This document shows, one piece after another, positions 34,256 through 44,161 of a DNA stretch of 64,000 nt. How positions within the stretch are numbered: position 1 is the stretch's first letter; every line of letters begins with the position of its first letter. The translations under genes and the position numbers were made by a program. The DNA lies in assembly GCA_963734625.1 (NCBI GenBank), contig CAVTHW010000019.1, positions 62,001 to 126,000 of the forward strand, in the 5' to 3' direction. The DNA is from CAVTHW01 sp963734625. GTDB taxonomy: Bacteria; Acidobacteriota; Terriglobia; Bryobacterales; Bryobacteraceae. The notes under the pieces were generated by a model. The model saw only the letters and a list, made by a program, of their open reading frames with translations, did no database searches and was not told the origin of the DNA.

Positions 34256-35451
34256 TGACCTCTCCTGGCGACGCCACTCTGCTGCTGGAATAGAAACACG
34301 CCCTTCTTGTTTGCCACCACTATCTCCAGCCGCCCGTCCCGATTCAGATCGACGACCTCGAACTGCGTCCCCACACCGGAATCGCTGTCGATCAGGTGGC
34401 GGACCCAACACACTTCGCCGCCATTCCGCTGGAGTTCGAACCAATAAAGTACGCACGGATCCCCAGGCCGGACGTCACCCGTTGGCCCATGGGCCCAAAA
34501 GCGCTTACCGGTCACGATGTCCATCAGGCCGTCGCCGTTGATATCCGCGAGCACAAGGGCATGCGCCTGGGAAAAGCTGTCGTCGATGGTGTGCTGGGTG
34601 AACTCAGGCCCGTTGGGCCCCTTGCGCTGCTCAAGCCACCAGACGCCTATGGCGTGGGCCGAACTGGTCAGCACATCCGGAAGCCCGTCGCCATTCACGT
34701 CATAGGCGATCATCTGGGCGCAATCGGGCCCCAAGTGCGCGGGCACGAACTTCCAGGGGCTCGTCGGGGGATCTTTCGGCGCCTCCCAGTAGCCGCCCGT
34801 GGTAAGCACGTCGGGCCGGCCGTCTCCATTCACGTCACCCACACCGAGGCCATGCATGCTGATCTTCGATGCCTCCGGCCCGGGCATTCCGATCAGGCGC
34901 CGGGTGAATTCCTGGGAGGAATTCTGGTTCGGTTCGTACCACGCCATGCTCCGCGAATCGTAAGGGAAGACCAGGACCGGAGTCCGCAGGCCGGCAAACT
35001 TGCCAAAAATAGGGCTCTCGGTCATGACATTGCGCGCGACGGGAAACTCTTTCCAAGCCCCGGCTCTGCCGCGGGGATTCTGCCTCCAGAAGGCCTCCCG
35101 CCCCGGAAATCCGAACACGATCTGGTCAGGCCACCCGTCCCGGTCCACGTCCAGGGTGAAATCGAGGAAGCTATTGCTGTAGCCCTTGGCCGGATCGAAT
35201 TTCTGCGCGGGAGCGATCTCGTGCTGTTTCCAGTCCGGAGCTTGGTACCAGAAGTTGCCGGCGAGGATGTCCAGTTTGCCGTCCCGGTTCACGTCGGCTA
35301 CGGCCACCCCCTCGGAGCGGAACTCCGGGTCGATGACAATCTTCTGGAAAACGACGTCGCGCGGCACTGGGCTGCGCGTAAAGGCTAATCGCCCGAAGGA
35401 ACTGACGGCCACGCCGGCCCACAGCAGGACAAGGAATCTTGAAGCGATCAT
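34252..35451 (-). CDS. Secreted FG-GAP/VCBS beta-propeller protein
   Basis: From ATG 35451 (AAGAAGG about 8 bases upstream) the protein is 399 residues with a signal peptide. Several FG-GAP/VCBS calcium-binding blades are visible: VADVNRDGKLDILAG, LDVDRDGWPDQIVFG, VGDVNGDGRPDVLTT, YDVNGDGLPDVLTS, LADINGDGLMDIVTG and VDLNRDGRLEIVVA. A 6-7 blade propeller is expected, probably extracellular or periplasmic. Its operon with Gfo/Idh and TIM-barrel enzymes is a layout also seen in Planctomycetota and Verrucomicrobiota; its role there is not established. Confidence 0.82.
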   Translation of the reverse strand: MIASRFLVLLWAGVAVSSFGRLAFTRSPVPRDVVFQKIVIDPEFRSEGVAVADVNRDGKLDILAGNFWYQAPDWKQHEIAPAQKFDPAKGYSNSFLDFTLDVDRDGWPDQIVFGFPGREAFWRQNPRGRAGAWKEFPVARNVMTESPIFGKFAGLRTPVLVFPYDSRSMAWYEPNQNSSQEFTRRLIGMPGPEASKISMHGLGVGDVNGDGRPDVLTTGGYWEAPKDPPTSPWKFVPAHLGPDCAQMIAYDVNGDGLPDVLTSSAHAIGVWWLEQRKGPNGPEFTQHTIDDSFSQAHALVLADINGDGLMDIVTGKRFWAHGPTGDVRPGDPCVLYWFELQRNGGEVCWVRHLIDSDSGVGTQFEVVDLNRDGRLEIVVANKKGVFLFQQQSGVARRGQ

Positions 35452-35610
35452 CGTATGTGCCTTCTTACCGCTATCCATTGTAAGACCAACCGGGCCGTGT
35501 GGAGGCGGGAAGCGTCTGCAATCCGCGGGCGGAGATGAGCCTCAGCGGCCCCACGTCACACCCTTTGTGGTAAATTGACAGCGGTCGCGAGGCCAGAAAG
35601 GATATTGTGG

Positions 35611-38362
35611 ATGAAACTGCTAGGTTGGCTCAGCTTTGCTGCAATTCTGGCGTCAGTTCCCCTGGCCGCACAAACAAGATTCGAATTCTGGCCCGGAACA
35701 AGTTACGACCCTGCTATCCCGACGTACGCCAAAGTGTTCGGCCACGAACCGGGCGAGCGCATCCTTAGCCCCGCCGATCTTCTCAAGTACCTGGAGGCGC
35801 TGGCGGCCGCCTCGCCGCGCATCCGGGTCTTCGACTATGCCAGAAGCTGGGAGGGGAGACGCCTGGTCTACGCCGTCGTGGCGAGCGAGGCTAACATGAA
35901 GCGCCTGGATGAGATTCGCGCGAACATGCAGCGGTTGGCCGACCCTCGCCGCACGCCGGAGCCCGAGGCACGCCAGCGGATGGCCTCCTTGCCGGCCGTG
36001 ATCTGGCTAGGCTATGGAGTGCACGGCAACGAAGATATCGTCACCGGAAGCGGGCCTGCTCACGGCGTACCATCTGCTGGCCGCCCGCAAGGACAAGTTG
36101 GTGGAGGCGATCCTCGCCGACGTGGTGGTCTTGATCGACCCGCTCCAGAATCCCGACGGCCGCGAGCGGTTCGTACACAATTTCGAGCAGGCTAAGGGAC
36201 CGGACCCGGACGCCAGTCCCGCAGCCGCGGAACACAACGAGCCCTGGCCCGGGGGCCGCAGCAACCATTACAACTTCGATCTCAATCGTGACTGGTTCGC
36301 ACTGACGCAGCCCGAGACGCGAGGACGCGTCAAGATGATGCTGGAATGGTTCCCGCTGGTTGCCACGGACCTACACGAGATGGGATCAGATGCCACCTAC
36401 TACTTCGCCCCAGAGGCGGTCCCCTACAACCCGCATCTCACCAAGCAGCAGCGGGAGAGCCTCGACTGGTTCGGCAAGAACAACGCACGCTGGTTCGACG
36501 AGTTCGGATTCAATTACTTCACCCGCGAGCTGTACGACGCCTTCTATCCGGGCTACGGAGCGAGTTGGCCGGCCTACCAAGGCGCAGTTGCCATGACCTA
36601 CGAATGCGCGTCCACACGTGGGCTGGTGGTGAGACGCAGCGACGAGTCTCTCCTGCAGTTCCGGGACACCATCCGGCGGCACTTCGTAGCCTCCATCTCC
36701 ACGGCGGAGACCGCCGCCCGGAACCGCACGCGCTTGCTCGAAGAGTTTTACCGCTACCGTCAGTCCGCCATCGAGGAGGGACAGAAGGAACAGGTCCGAG
36801 AGTACATCCTGCCGCGTCGCGGTGACACCTCGGCCGTGGACAAGCTGGCGTATCTCCTCGTGGAACAGGGCGCGGAAGTGAAACGTGCCACCGCCGCGTT
36901 CAAATCCGGAGGCCAGGAGTATCCCGCCGGAAGCTATGTGGTGCCTCTGGCTCAACCGGCCAAGCGCCTGCTCCGGACCCTGCTCGATCCGCAGGTCCCC
37001 ATGGAGGAGTCCTTCGTGAAAGAGCAGGAGCGGCGTCGGACGAAGAAACTCCCCGACGAGATCTACGATGTGACGGCCTGGTCCATGCCGCTACTCTACA
37101 ACGTGGAAGCTGTGGCTTCTCAGGAATCTTCGTCGGGTAGCTTCGAGCCGCTGAAGTCCGGGCCGCCGCCTGGCGTGGTGGTGGGAGACAAAGCCACTGT
37201 CGCGTACCTGGCGCCCTGGGGCACGGTAGCGACCGGAAGGCTGCTGGCGGCGGCTTTGCGCGACGGCCTGCACGTGCTCAGCGCGGATAAGCCCTTCACG
37301 CACAGCGGCCGGAAGTATCCCTCGGGGACACTGATCATCCGGACGAAGGACAACCCGGCGGATCTGGACGCCCGCATCCGGAAACTCGCCGCGGCCTCAG
37401 GCGCTGAAGTTGTATCCGCCGGCTCAGGTTGGGTGGATGAAGGGGTCAGCTTTGGCAGCAACAACGTGGTGACAGTGCGTCCGCCGGCGATCGCGTTGGC
37501 ATGGGACCGACCGGCCTCATCCGACTCGGCCGGGTGGACGCGATTCGTCCTCGAGCGCCAATTCGGCTACCCGGTCACCGTGATACGCACGCAGCAGCTT
37601 CTCTCGGCCGACTTGAGCCGCTTCAACGTGATCGTGCTGCCATCCGCTTCGACCGGCAGTTATGCTTCCGTGCTGGGGGCCGATGCTCCTCGCGGGCTGC
37701 GGGAGTGGGTGGCCCGGGGCGGCACGCTCGTTGCGATCGGCGGAGCGGTCTCTTACCTGGCTGATGCCCGGGTCGGGTTGCTGGCGATTTCTCAGGAGAA
37801 CCTGGCCCGCACTCCGGAACCCGCCAAGCCCACCGAGGCGGCTAAGTCCACCGAGCCAGCTAAGCCCACCGAGCCGGCTAAGCCCGCGGCTACAAGCTCC
37901 GAGGGACGCACTCCCGGCAAGCTTCTCGCCACCGAAGAGGACTTTCGAAAAGCAATCCAGGCCGAGACTGAATTGCCCGACCCGGCGCCAGGAGCTATCG
38001 TTCGCGCTCGCACGGATTCCGATCACTGGCTGGGTGCCGGGCTGGCCCCCACCGTGACTGCCGTCGTCCAGGGCCCCGCCATCTTCACGCCCATCAAGCT
38101 GGACAAGGGTGTAAACGTGGCGGTCTTCGTCGGCCCCGACCAGCTATTCTCGAGCGGTTACCTATGGGAGGGAACCCGCAAGCAGCTTGCCTATAAGCCG
38201 CTGGTCGTTTTTCAGAGGGAAGGCCGCGGCTCCGTGATCGGGTTCACCGTGGACCCGAATTTCCGGGGCTATATGGAAGGGTTGAACGTGCTGTTTCTCA
38301 ACGCCGTGTTCCGCGGCCCGGCTCATGCGAGAATCGGTGGTTCGGCGAGCACCCCTCCCTAA
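35611..38362 (+). pseudogene. Secreted M14-family zinc carboxypeptidase, interrupted by a one-base frameshift
   Basis: From ATG 35611 a signal peptide (about 1-20) and an M14 domain follow. The zinc motif HGNE is reached at 36022-36033, where the frame breaks; the next frame continues ISSPEAGLLTAYHLLAA. Removing one A near 36032 gives 916 residues. The third zinc ligand is His in DLHEMG; PLQNPDGRERFVH and NFDLNRDWFAL are also typical. The C-terminal half (about 430-900) has a GATase-like Rossmann region and a Pro/Lys/Glu linker with repeats of PAKPTE. It would trim peptides in the periplasm. The break sits directly beside the active site. Confidence 0.83.
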
Positions 38363-38382
38363 CCCGGCTGTAGGCGCTGGCG

Positions 38383-38533
38383 TGCCCACGTGGGGTCTGG
38401 CTTTCAGCCAGCCGCCGGCTTTTGAGCCGCGTCTCTTCGAGCTGTCGCAAGACGCCGGGCCGAAGCCCGGCGGCAGCCAGAAATGGCTGCCCCACAAGCA
38501 CGCCGGCGGCAGGGTGAAACCCTGGCCCCACAA
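38383..38533. repeat. Intergenic array of small hairpins (repeat family, long copy)
   Basis: The 170-bp gap between the M14 and mutase genes is filled by consecutive inverted repeats: CTGGCT/AGCCAG (38397-38411), CGGCT/AGCCG (38416-38429), a perfect 8-bp CGCCGGGC-CGAA-GCCCGGCG (38453-38472), a perfect 8-bp GGCAGCCA-GAAA-TGGCTGCC (38472-38491) and CAGGGT-GAA-ACCCTG (38510-38524). A closely similar copy lies inverted at 62864-62972 and one unit at 31002. It resembles bacterial REP-like elements but I cannot name the family. Confidence 0.85.
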
Positions 38534-39895
38534 CTACAATCCGCGGGTGGCTTTGGCCCGCACGAGGACGTCCTCGACCTCGCGGCGGTACTGCTCGAGG
38601 AGTTCCGGCGAGGCGGCCTCGAAGCGAAGCACCAGAACCGGCCCGGTGTTGGAGGCGCGCAGCAGGCCCCAGCCCTTTTCGAAAATCACCCGGACTCCGT
38701 CGACGTCGATCACCCGCCGCACTTTCCGGAAGTGATCGAGAACCTCCTCGACCACGCCGAACTTCGCCTCGTCGGGGCAATCGACGCGGATCTCGGGGGT
38801 CACGAACATCCTGGGAACCCCTTCCAGTTGGGCCGAAAGCGGGCGGCCGGAGGCGGCGACGATTTCCAGCAGCCGGCAGGCGGCGTAGAGTGCGTCATCG
38901 AAGCCGTAGTAGCGGTCCGCGAAGAAGATGTGGCCGCTCATCTCGCCCGCCAGTTCGGCCTTGGTCTCCTTCATCTTGGCCTTGATGAGGGAGTGGCCCG
39001 TCTTCCACATGATGGGGTGGCCGCCGAGCCTGGTGAGTTCGTCGTAGAGCACTTGCGAGCACTTCACCTCGGCGATGAAGGTCGCGCCCGGCTTGCGGGT
39101 CAGGATCTCGCGGGCGTAGATGAGCATCAGCATGTCGCCCCAGACGACCTGCCCGTTCTCGTCCACGGCGCCGATGCGGTCGGAGTCGCCGTCGAAAGCG
39201 ATGCCCAATTCAGCCCCCCGCCCGCGGACGGCTTCCGTCAATGCGACCAGGTTCTTCTCGACGGTGGGGTCGGGGTGATGATTGGGGAAATGCCCGTCCA
39301 TGTCGAAGAACAGTTCGGTGGCGTCGCAGTTCAGGCGTTCGAGCAAGCGGTGCATGACGGGCCCGGCGACGCCGTTGCCCGCGTCGAACACAACCTTGAC
39401 GCGGCGGGAAAGCTTGATCCGGGAGCTGACGTCCTCGACGTAGGCCGGGACTACATCCGCGGTTCTCAAGGAGCCCGCGCCGGAGGAGAAGGCCCCGGAC
39501 TCGATGATTTCGCGGAGGCGCTGGATTTCGCGCCCGTGGATGGTCGACTGGCCGCACATCACCTTGAACCCGTTGTAGTCGGACGGATTGTGGCTGCCGG
39601 TGATCATGACCGCGCCATCCGCTTTGAAGTGGAAGACCGAGTAGTAAAGCAGGGGAGTTGGCGCGACTCCGATGTCGGTGACGTCGCAACCGGACGCCGT
39701 CAGGCCGCGGGCGATGGCCTCGCCGAGACGCGGGGAACTAAGCCGGCAGTCCCTGCCGAGGGCGACGGACTTCCCGCCGTGCTGCTGAAGGTAGGTACCG
39801 ATGGCCTTTCCCAGCAGCTCGATGTCGGGGCTTAGCAACTCAACGTCGGCGATGCCCCGGATATCGTACTCGCGAAAAATCGTCGGCTTCAGCAT
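38534..39895 (-). CDS. Phosphomannomutase/phosphoglucomutase
   Basis: From ATG 39895 the protein is 453 residues of the alpha-D-phosphohexomutase family. It has IFREYDIRGIA at the N-terminus, the phosphoserine loop TGSHNPSDYNGFK (about 98-110), the metal-binding loop FDGDSDRIG (about 235-243) and a sugar loop EMSGHIFF. It interconverts hexose 1- and 6-phosphates (mannose and/or glucose) for cell-wall or exopolysaccharide precursors. Monocistronic; its stop touches the hairpin repeat. It diverges from the GH106 gene with 68 bp between starts. Confidence 0.9.
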   Translation of the reverse strand: MLKPTIFREYDIRGIADVELLSPDIELLGKAIGTYLQQHGGKSVALGRDCRLSSPRLGEAIARGLTASGCDVTDIGVAPTPLLYYSVFHFKADGAVMITGSHNPSDYNGFKVMCGQSTIHGREIQRLREIIESGAFSSGAGSLRTADVVPAYVEDVSSRIKLSRRVKVVFDAGNGVAGPVMHRLLERLNCDATELFFDMDGHFPNHHPDPTVEKNLVALTEAVRGRGAELGIAFDGDSDRIGAVDENGQVVWGDMLMLIYAREILTRKPGATFIAEVKCSQVLYDELTRLGGHPIMWKTGHSLIKAKMKETKAELAGEMSGHIFFADRYYGFDDALYAACRLLEIVAASGRPLSAQLEGVPRMFVTPEIRVDCPDEAKFGVVEEVLDHFRKVRRVIDVDGVRVIFEKGWGLLRASNTGPVLVLRFEAASPELLEQYRREVEDVLVRAKATRGL

Positions 39896-39963
39896 AGACT
39901 TTGAAAGTATCAAATGCAGCGGGAAGATTGGGTGTATACTGCGCGGAAACGGAAGGAGGCTGC

Positions 39964-42900
39964 ATGGCCCGAAAGAGACGCTGGTTGAAAATCACCCTGT
40001 ACGTAATCCTGACCATCGTGGTTCTGGTGGGAGCCGGCATCGGGTACTTTCTCTGGAAGACCTACCGAAACGTCTACGCCAGCGCGTACGACCCATCCAA
40101 ACTCGATTCCGTGACACGCTACGCCTCGCAGCCGCCAACCGGGGCCAAGCCGGTTGCGCTCTCGGAGAATCCGCTGTTTCAGTACGAGTTCTCACTGGCG
40201 GGCTTCGCCAACCCGGAAACCAAGTACAGGCCTTGGGTGCGGTGGTGGTGGCCGGGCAACGCGGTTAGGCAGGATGAATTGCGCCGCGAGGTCAGGCTTC
40301 TGAAGGACCACGGCTTCGGCGGCGGCGAGGTGCAGCCGTTTCTCATCGGGGTAAACACGAAGGCTCCCGCCGAGGCGGAGAAGCTCTACGGCTTCGACAC
40401 GCCATCCTTCTACCAGAACCTGGGCGCGGTGATGGACGAAGCGCTCAAGCAGGGTCTCCAGATCGATTTGAACGTGGGGAGTTCCTGGCCGCCCGGGGGC
40501 CCGCAGATTACGCAGCTCGACAACATTCAGACGCTCGCGGTGGGAGAGAAGCGGGTCGGCGGCGGCAAGCGGGTGGACGTGCCGCTGCCCGCGCCGCGCG
40601 CGTCACTGTTCTACTACATTTTGGGGGCGCTCCAGACCGTTGCGAGGTTGGACCTGGGCCACTTCTATCAAGCCAATGCCACGCCTATCGCGGTGGTCGC
40701 GGCGCGGATCTCCGGCGGCAGCCGAAGCTGGAATCCACTGAGCCTCAGCGATCAAATCCAGCTCGATCCGGCTTCGGTCACGGTGCTGACCAGCCGCGTC
40801 ACGGCTGCGAGCCGGATCGTCTGGGACGCACCGCAAGGCGAATGGATGCTGATGGCGTTCTACCGCATGCCGTCCGGCGAGCGTCCCATGGCCGGCCCGG
40901 CTCAGCGCGACCCGGGTTTCATCCTGGATTACTTCGATTCGTCGCGGGTTCTCTCCGATTACAACTACCTTTATGGCGCCCGCACCGGCCTGCCGCAATA
41001 CTTCTCGCGGCCCTTGCGGGCATTATTCAACGACAGCCTCGAGCTGACCGTGGACCGGCACATCACCGCGAATTTTCTCGATTTCTTCCGCCAGCGCCGC
41101 GGCTACGATGCGACGCCCCACCTGCCCGCCCAAGCCGTCCCCGGCTACGACAATTTCTATCTGGCGACTTTCGGCCTCGCGAGCCGCCCGAAGTACAAGC
41201 TCAGCGACGACGACGACCGTTTGCGTTACGACTATTCCCTGACGGTGTCCGATCTGTTCGCGGAGCAGTTTCTGGACCCAACCTTACAGTGGGGAGAGCG
41301 CAACGGTCTGCTAACGCGCACGCAAGCCTACGGGCTCAAGGTGGACGTCATCAAGGCCGCGGGCCACGTCCACATTCCGGAGACCGAAGCTCTATACGGC
41401 GGCGGCAGCGAGATGTCCCTGCGGATGGTTTCCTCCGGAGCGCATCTATACAACCGGCCCGTGGTGAGCGCGGAGTCGTTCGTACACCAGGGCATGGATT
41501 ACATGACCACGCCGCAGAAGCTCTACATCGGCGCCAACAAGCTGTTCGTTTCCGGTGTCAACCACATCATCTATCATGGGATGCCTTACCGCTTCGGAGG
41601 CCCGGAATACGGCGAGACGAGATGGGCGCCGTTCTCCTCGCCGTTCCTGGGGATGGCGTCCTTTTCCTCGAATGCCTCCGAGGCGGATCCCTTCTGGGCC
41701 GATACCAGCAGGGTCAACGACTATATCGCGCGCTGCCAGTACGCGCTGCGGCAGGGCAAGCCGGAAGCGCAGGTCCTGGTTTACTACCCATTCCTCGGGT
41801 TTCCGAGCGAGTTGTCGACCGACGCCTCGCACCGCGAAGTCTTCTTCAACGGTATCGTCGCCGGGGTGGACAAGCTCCACAAGAGCACTGGAATCGCGGC
41901 CATGATCGGGAAGGGCATGAGCGGCGCGTCGAAACCGGAGGTCGCCTGGCTGCGCGGCGTTTGGCCGCTGCTCGAAGAGCTGGACCGGGCGGGGCTGGGC
42001 TGGGAGTGGATCAACGACGAGTCGCTGCAAGTGGCGAAACTCGCGGGCGGATCCATCGACATTCGCGGGAACCGCTACGGAGCGGTCCTGCTCGCGGACG
42101 CCAAAGCGATTCAAACGGCTTCGGCGGACAACTTGGCGAAGTTGAGCCAGGACGGCGCGCGGATCTGGATTTCCGGCGACGCACCGGGCGCGCAGCCGGG
42201 CTTCTTGAATCATCAGGAGAATGACGCGCGCGTGGCGAGCCTGATGGCGGGGATATCGCAGCGCGCGGTGCGGGTTTCAGCGAAAGACGCCGCGGAGGTG
42301 TTCGGGCGCCTTAGCGTTCCGCGGGAGATTGCTTACGCGGCCAGAAACGAAAGCGTCCAGCAGATCACGCGGCGGCTTCCCGACGGCAGCTTGCTGATGT
42401 TTCTGTGGAACACGGCGGATCGCGACTCATCCTTCGAGTTGGCGCTGAACGGCAGGTTCTCAAGTTACCGCTGGCTGGACGCCGCCGATGGCAGCGTGTA
42501 CCAAGCCTCGGCCGATGCGAAAGGGGTGTTGAGAGGCTCGCTGGGCCCTTACCGGAGCACGATTCTCTTTGCGTCCAGGAGAGAAGCGGCGGCGGGCGGG
42601 GAGATGCCTTTGGAGAAGCAGACCATCGACGCCAGCCGGATTGCGGAGCGCTGGCCGCTGGCGTCGTGGAATCTGACGGTCGAGGGAAGCGATGTCCCTG
42701 GCGGGAAAGTGGCGAGACAGAACGCGGCGCTTTTCGAATGGAGCGGAGACGCTGCGCTCAAATTCGTGTCTTCGAAGGGGGTCTACCGCGCCAGGTTCAC
42801 GCCAGCGGGCCTGGACGCAAACAGTTCGTACTTGCTGGATCTGGGCAAGGTCTACTTCACGGCTGCGGTGACGGTGAACGGACAGCCATTGCCGGCGCTG

Positions 42901-43122
42901 CTGGCGGCGCCGTATCGGGCTGATATCGGCCGCTTCCTGAAGCCGGGCGAGAATTCGATCGAGATCACGGTGACCCCGGCGCTGCGGAACCGCCTGCTCG
43001 GCAAAGGCGACAGCGGCGATAAAGCCTACAGCCAGTTCAAGGGCAAGGCCGACACGCTGCTGCCCGCGGGTCTGGCAGGGCCGGTCGAGGTATGGCGGGT
43101 GAAGCGCAGCTTGCCGCGATGA
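39964..43122 (+). CDS. Membrane-anchored glycoside hydrolase, GH106 (alpha-L-rhamnosidase)-like
   Basis: From ATG 39964 (GGAAGGAGG site) the protein is 1052 residues. An N-terminal membrane anchor (about 10-32) is followed by RPWVRWWWPGNAV and LLKDHGFGGGEVQPF, characteristic of GH106-type large TIM-barrel proteins, then SSWPPGGPQ. C-terminal beta-sandwich domains close the protein. GH106 enzymes remove alpha-L-rhamnose from plant or bacterial polysaccharides. Catalytic residues were not assigned. It faces a GH43-like gene, 13 bp away and convergent. Confidence 0.72.
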   Translation: MARKRRWLKITLYVILTIVVLVGAGIGYFLWKTYRNVYASAYDPSKLDSVTRYASQPPTGAKPVALSENPLFQYEFSLAGFANPETKYRPWVRWWWPGNAVRQDELRREVRLLKDHGFGGGEVQPFLIGVNTKAPAEAEKLYGFDTPSFYQNLGAVMDEALKQGLQIDLNVGSSWPPGGPQITQLDNIQTLAVGEKRVGGGKRVDVPLPAPRASLFYYILGALQTVARLDLGHFYQANATPIAVVAARISGGSRSWNPLSLSDQIQLDPASVTVLTSRVTAASRIVWDAPQGEWMLMAFYRMPSGERPMAGPAQRDPGFILDYFDSSRVLSDYNYLYGARTGLPQYFSRPLRALFNDSLELTVDRHITANFLDFFRQRRGYDATPHLPAQAVPGYDNFYLATFGLASRPKYKLSDDDDRLRYDYSLTVSDLFAEQFLDPTLQWGERNGLLTRTQAYGLKVDVIKAAGHVHIPETEALYGGGSEMSLRMVSSGAHLYNRPVVSAESFVHQGMDYMTTPQKLYIGANKLFVSGVNHIIYHGMPYRFGGPEYGETRWAPFSSPFLGMASFSSNASEADPFWADTSRVNDYIARCQYALRQGKPEAQVLVYYPFLGFPSELSTDASHREVFFNGIVAGVDKLHKSTGIAAMIGKGMSGASKPEVAWLRGVWPLLEELDRAGLGWEWINDESLQVAKLAGGSIDIRGNRYGAVLLADAKAIQTASADNLAKLSQDGARIWISGDAPGAQPGFLNHQENDARVASLMAGISQRAVRVSAKDAAEVFGRLSVPREIAYAARNESVQQITRRLPDGSLLMFLWNTADRDSSFELALNGRFSSYRWLDAADGSVYQASADAKGVLRGSLGPYRSTILFASRREAAAGGEMPLEKQTIDASRIAERWPLASWNLTVEGSDVPGGKVARQNAALFEWSGDAALKFVSSKGVYRARFTPAGLDANSSYLLDLGKVYFTAAVTVNGQPLPALLAAPYRADIGRFLKPGENSIEITVTPALRNRLLGKGDSGDKAYSQFKGKADTLLPAGLAGPVEVWRVKRSLPR

Positions 43123-43135
43123 AAGGCCTGCGGAT

Positions 43136-44161
43136 CTACCAGGGTTGGGAGCGCGCCACCGAGATGCCCCGCACTTCATTAGGCCACTTGCCGGATACGG
43201 CGCAATAGAAATGATACAGCGCGCCACGATGGTACACGACGCTGGGCTTGTGGGCGTAAGTCGAGTCGACCGATCCGGGCGGGCCGACATCGATGAGGAT
43301 CTCGTTCACCTTGCTCGGGCTGAATGGATTGTCTCCTAAGGCCAGCAGGTCGCGGGCTTTGCCTTTGGCGTCGAGGCTGTAATAAAAGAACGCCCAGCGT
43401 CTGCCATCGAGCAGAACGCAGGGGTCGCTGGCGAAGCGGTCGTCCCAGCTTCCGGCCGGACCGTTGGGGATGATCGGGTTACCCAGGTAGCGTCGCCAGC
43501 TCTTCAAGTCCGTCGATGTCGCCACGCCGGTCTGCTCGCGCGCCAGGAGCTTGGTCTTGGCGTTGTAGAAAAGGTAGTACGTGCCCTGGTGCTCCAACAG
43601 ACAGGGCTTATAGAGGCCGCCGTTCTCCCAATCCGTGCCGTCCTCGGGCCGCAGGCACGGGCTTTCGATCTCCCAGCGCATCAGGTCATCGCTCCAGCAG
43701 AGTCCGATGACCGCGGGTCCGGCTTCGAGGCCCTGGTTGGGATAGGCGTGATAGACGCCCAGGAAGCGGCCGCGGACTTTCTTCAACTCGCCGGCGGAGA
43801 AGAGCTCGTTCTGACGCACGATCCAATTCATCGCGATGTTGTAGCGGGTCACCGGAGATGATGGATCGCGCCGCAGGATGCAGCCTTCTTTCTTCCAGGC
43901 GATCAGATTGCTGGACGAGGCCAAACCAGTCTGGTAGCCGTCGCCATCCCAGCCCACATAAGTCATGTAAAACCGGCCCTTGTGGTGGAATACAAACGGG
44001 CAGTCAACGGTTCGGACGTCAAACGCTCCGGGTTCGGTTGAGGCTTGCACGACGAGGCGGCCGTACTTGTGAGGCGTACGATAGCGCTGGACCGGATCCG
44101 CGGCGGTGAGCGGGACAACGCAGGAGGCAGCCAGGAAGGTCCTACGGGTGGGGTTGTTCAT
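43136..44161 (-). CDS. Exported five-bladed beta-propeller glycoside hydrolase-like protein (GH43/GH117-like)
   Basis: From ATG 44161 the protein is 341 residues with a Tat-like leader (NNPTRRTFLAASCVVP). The body has repeated propeller blades: VDCPFVFHHKGRFYMTYVGWDG, GLYKPCLLEHQGTYYLFYNA, DRFASDPCVLLDGRRWAFFYYS and KPSVVYHRGALYHFYCAV, each with the aromatic Y-x-F/M pattern of GH43/GH32-type folds. The substrate is unknown. It overlaps the stop of the upstream membrane protein (ATGA). A convergent GH106-like neighbour suggests polysaccharide breakdown. Confidence 0.72.
   Translation of the reverse strand: MNNPTRRTFLAASCVVPLTAADPVQRYRTPHKYGRLVVQASTEPGAFDVRTVDCPFVFHHKGRFYMTYVGWDGDGYQTGLASSSNLIAWKKEGCILRRDPSSPVTRYNIAMNWIVRQNELFSAGELKKVRGRFLGVYHAYPNQGLEAGPAVIGLCWSDDLMRWEIESPCLRPEDGTDWENGGLYKPCLLEHQGTYYLFYNAKTKLLAREQTGVATSTDLKSWRRYLGNPIIPNGPAGSWDDRFASDPCVLLDGRRWAFFYYSLDAKGKARDLLALGDNPFSPSKVNEILIDVGPPGSVDSTYAHKPSVVYHRGALYHFYCAVSGKWPNEVRGISVARSQPW

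Noticed and set aside
38298..38780. Open frames spanning the hairpin repeat
   Set aside because: Their products contain translated repeat sequence (for example WLKARPHVG) and overlap real genes; the repeat is non-coding.
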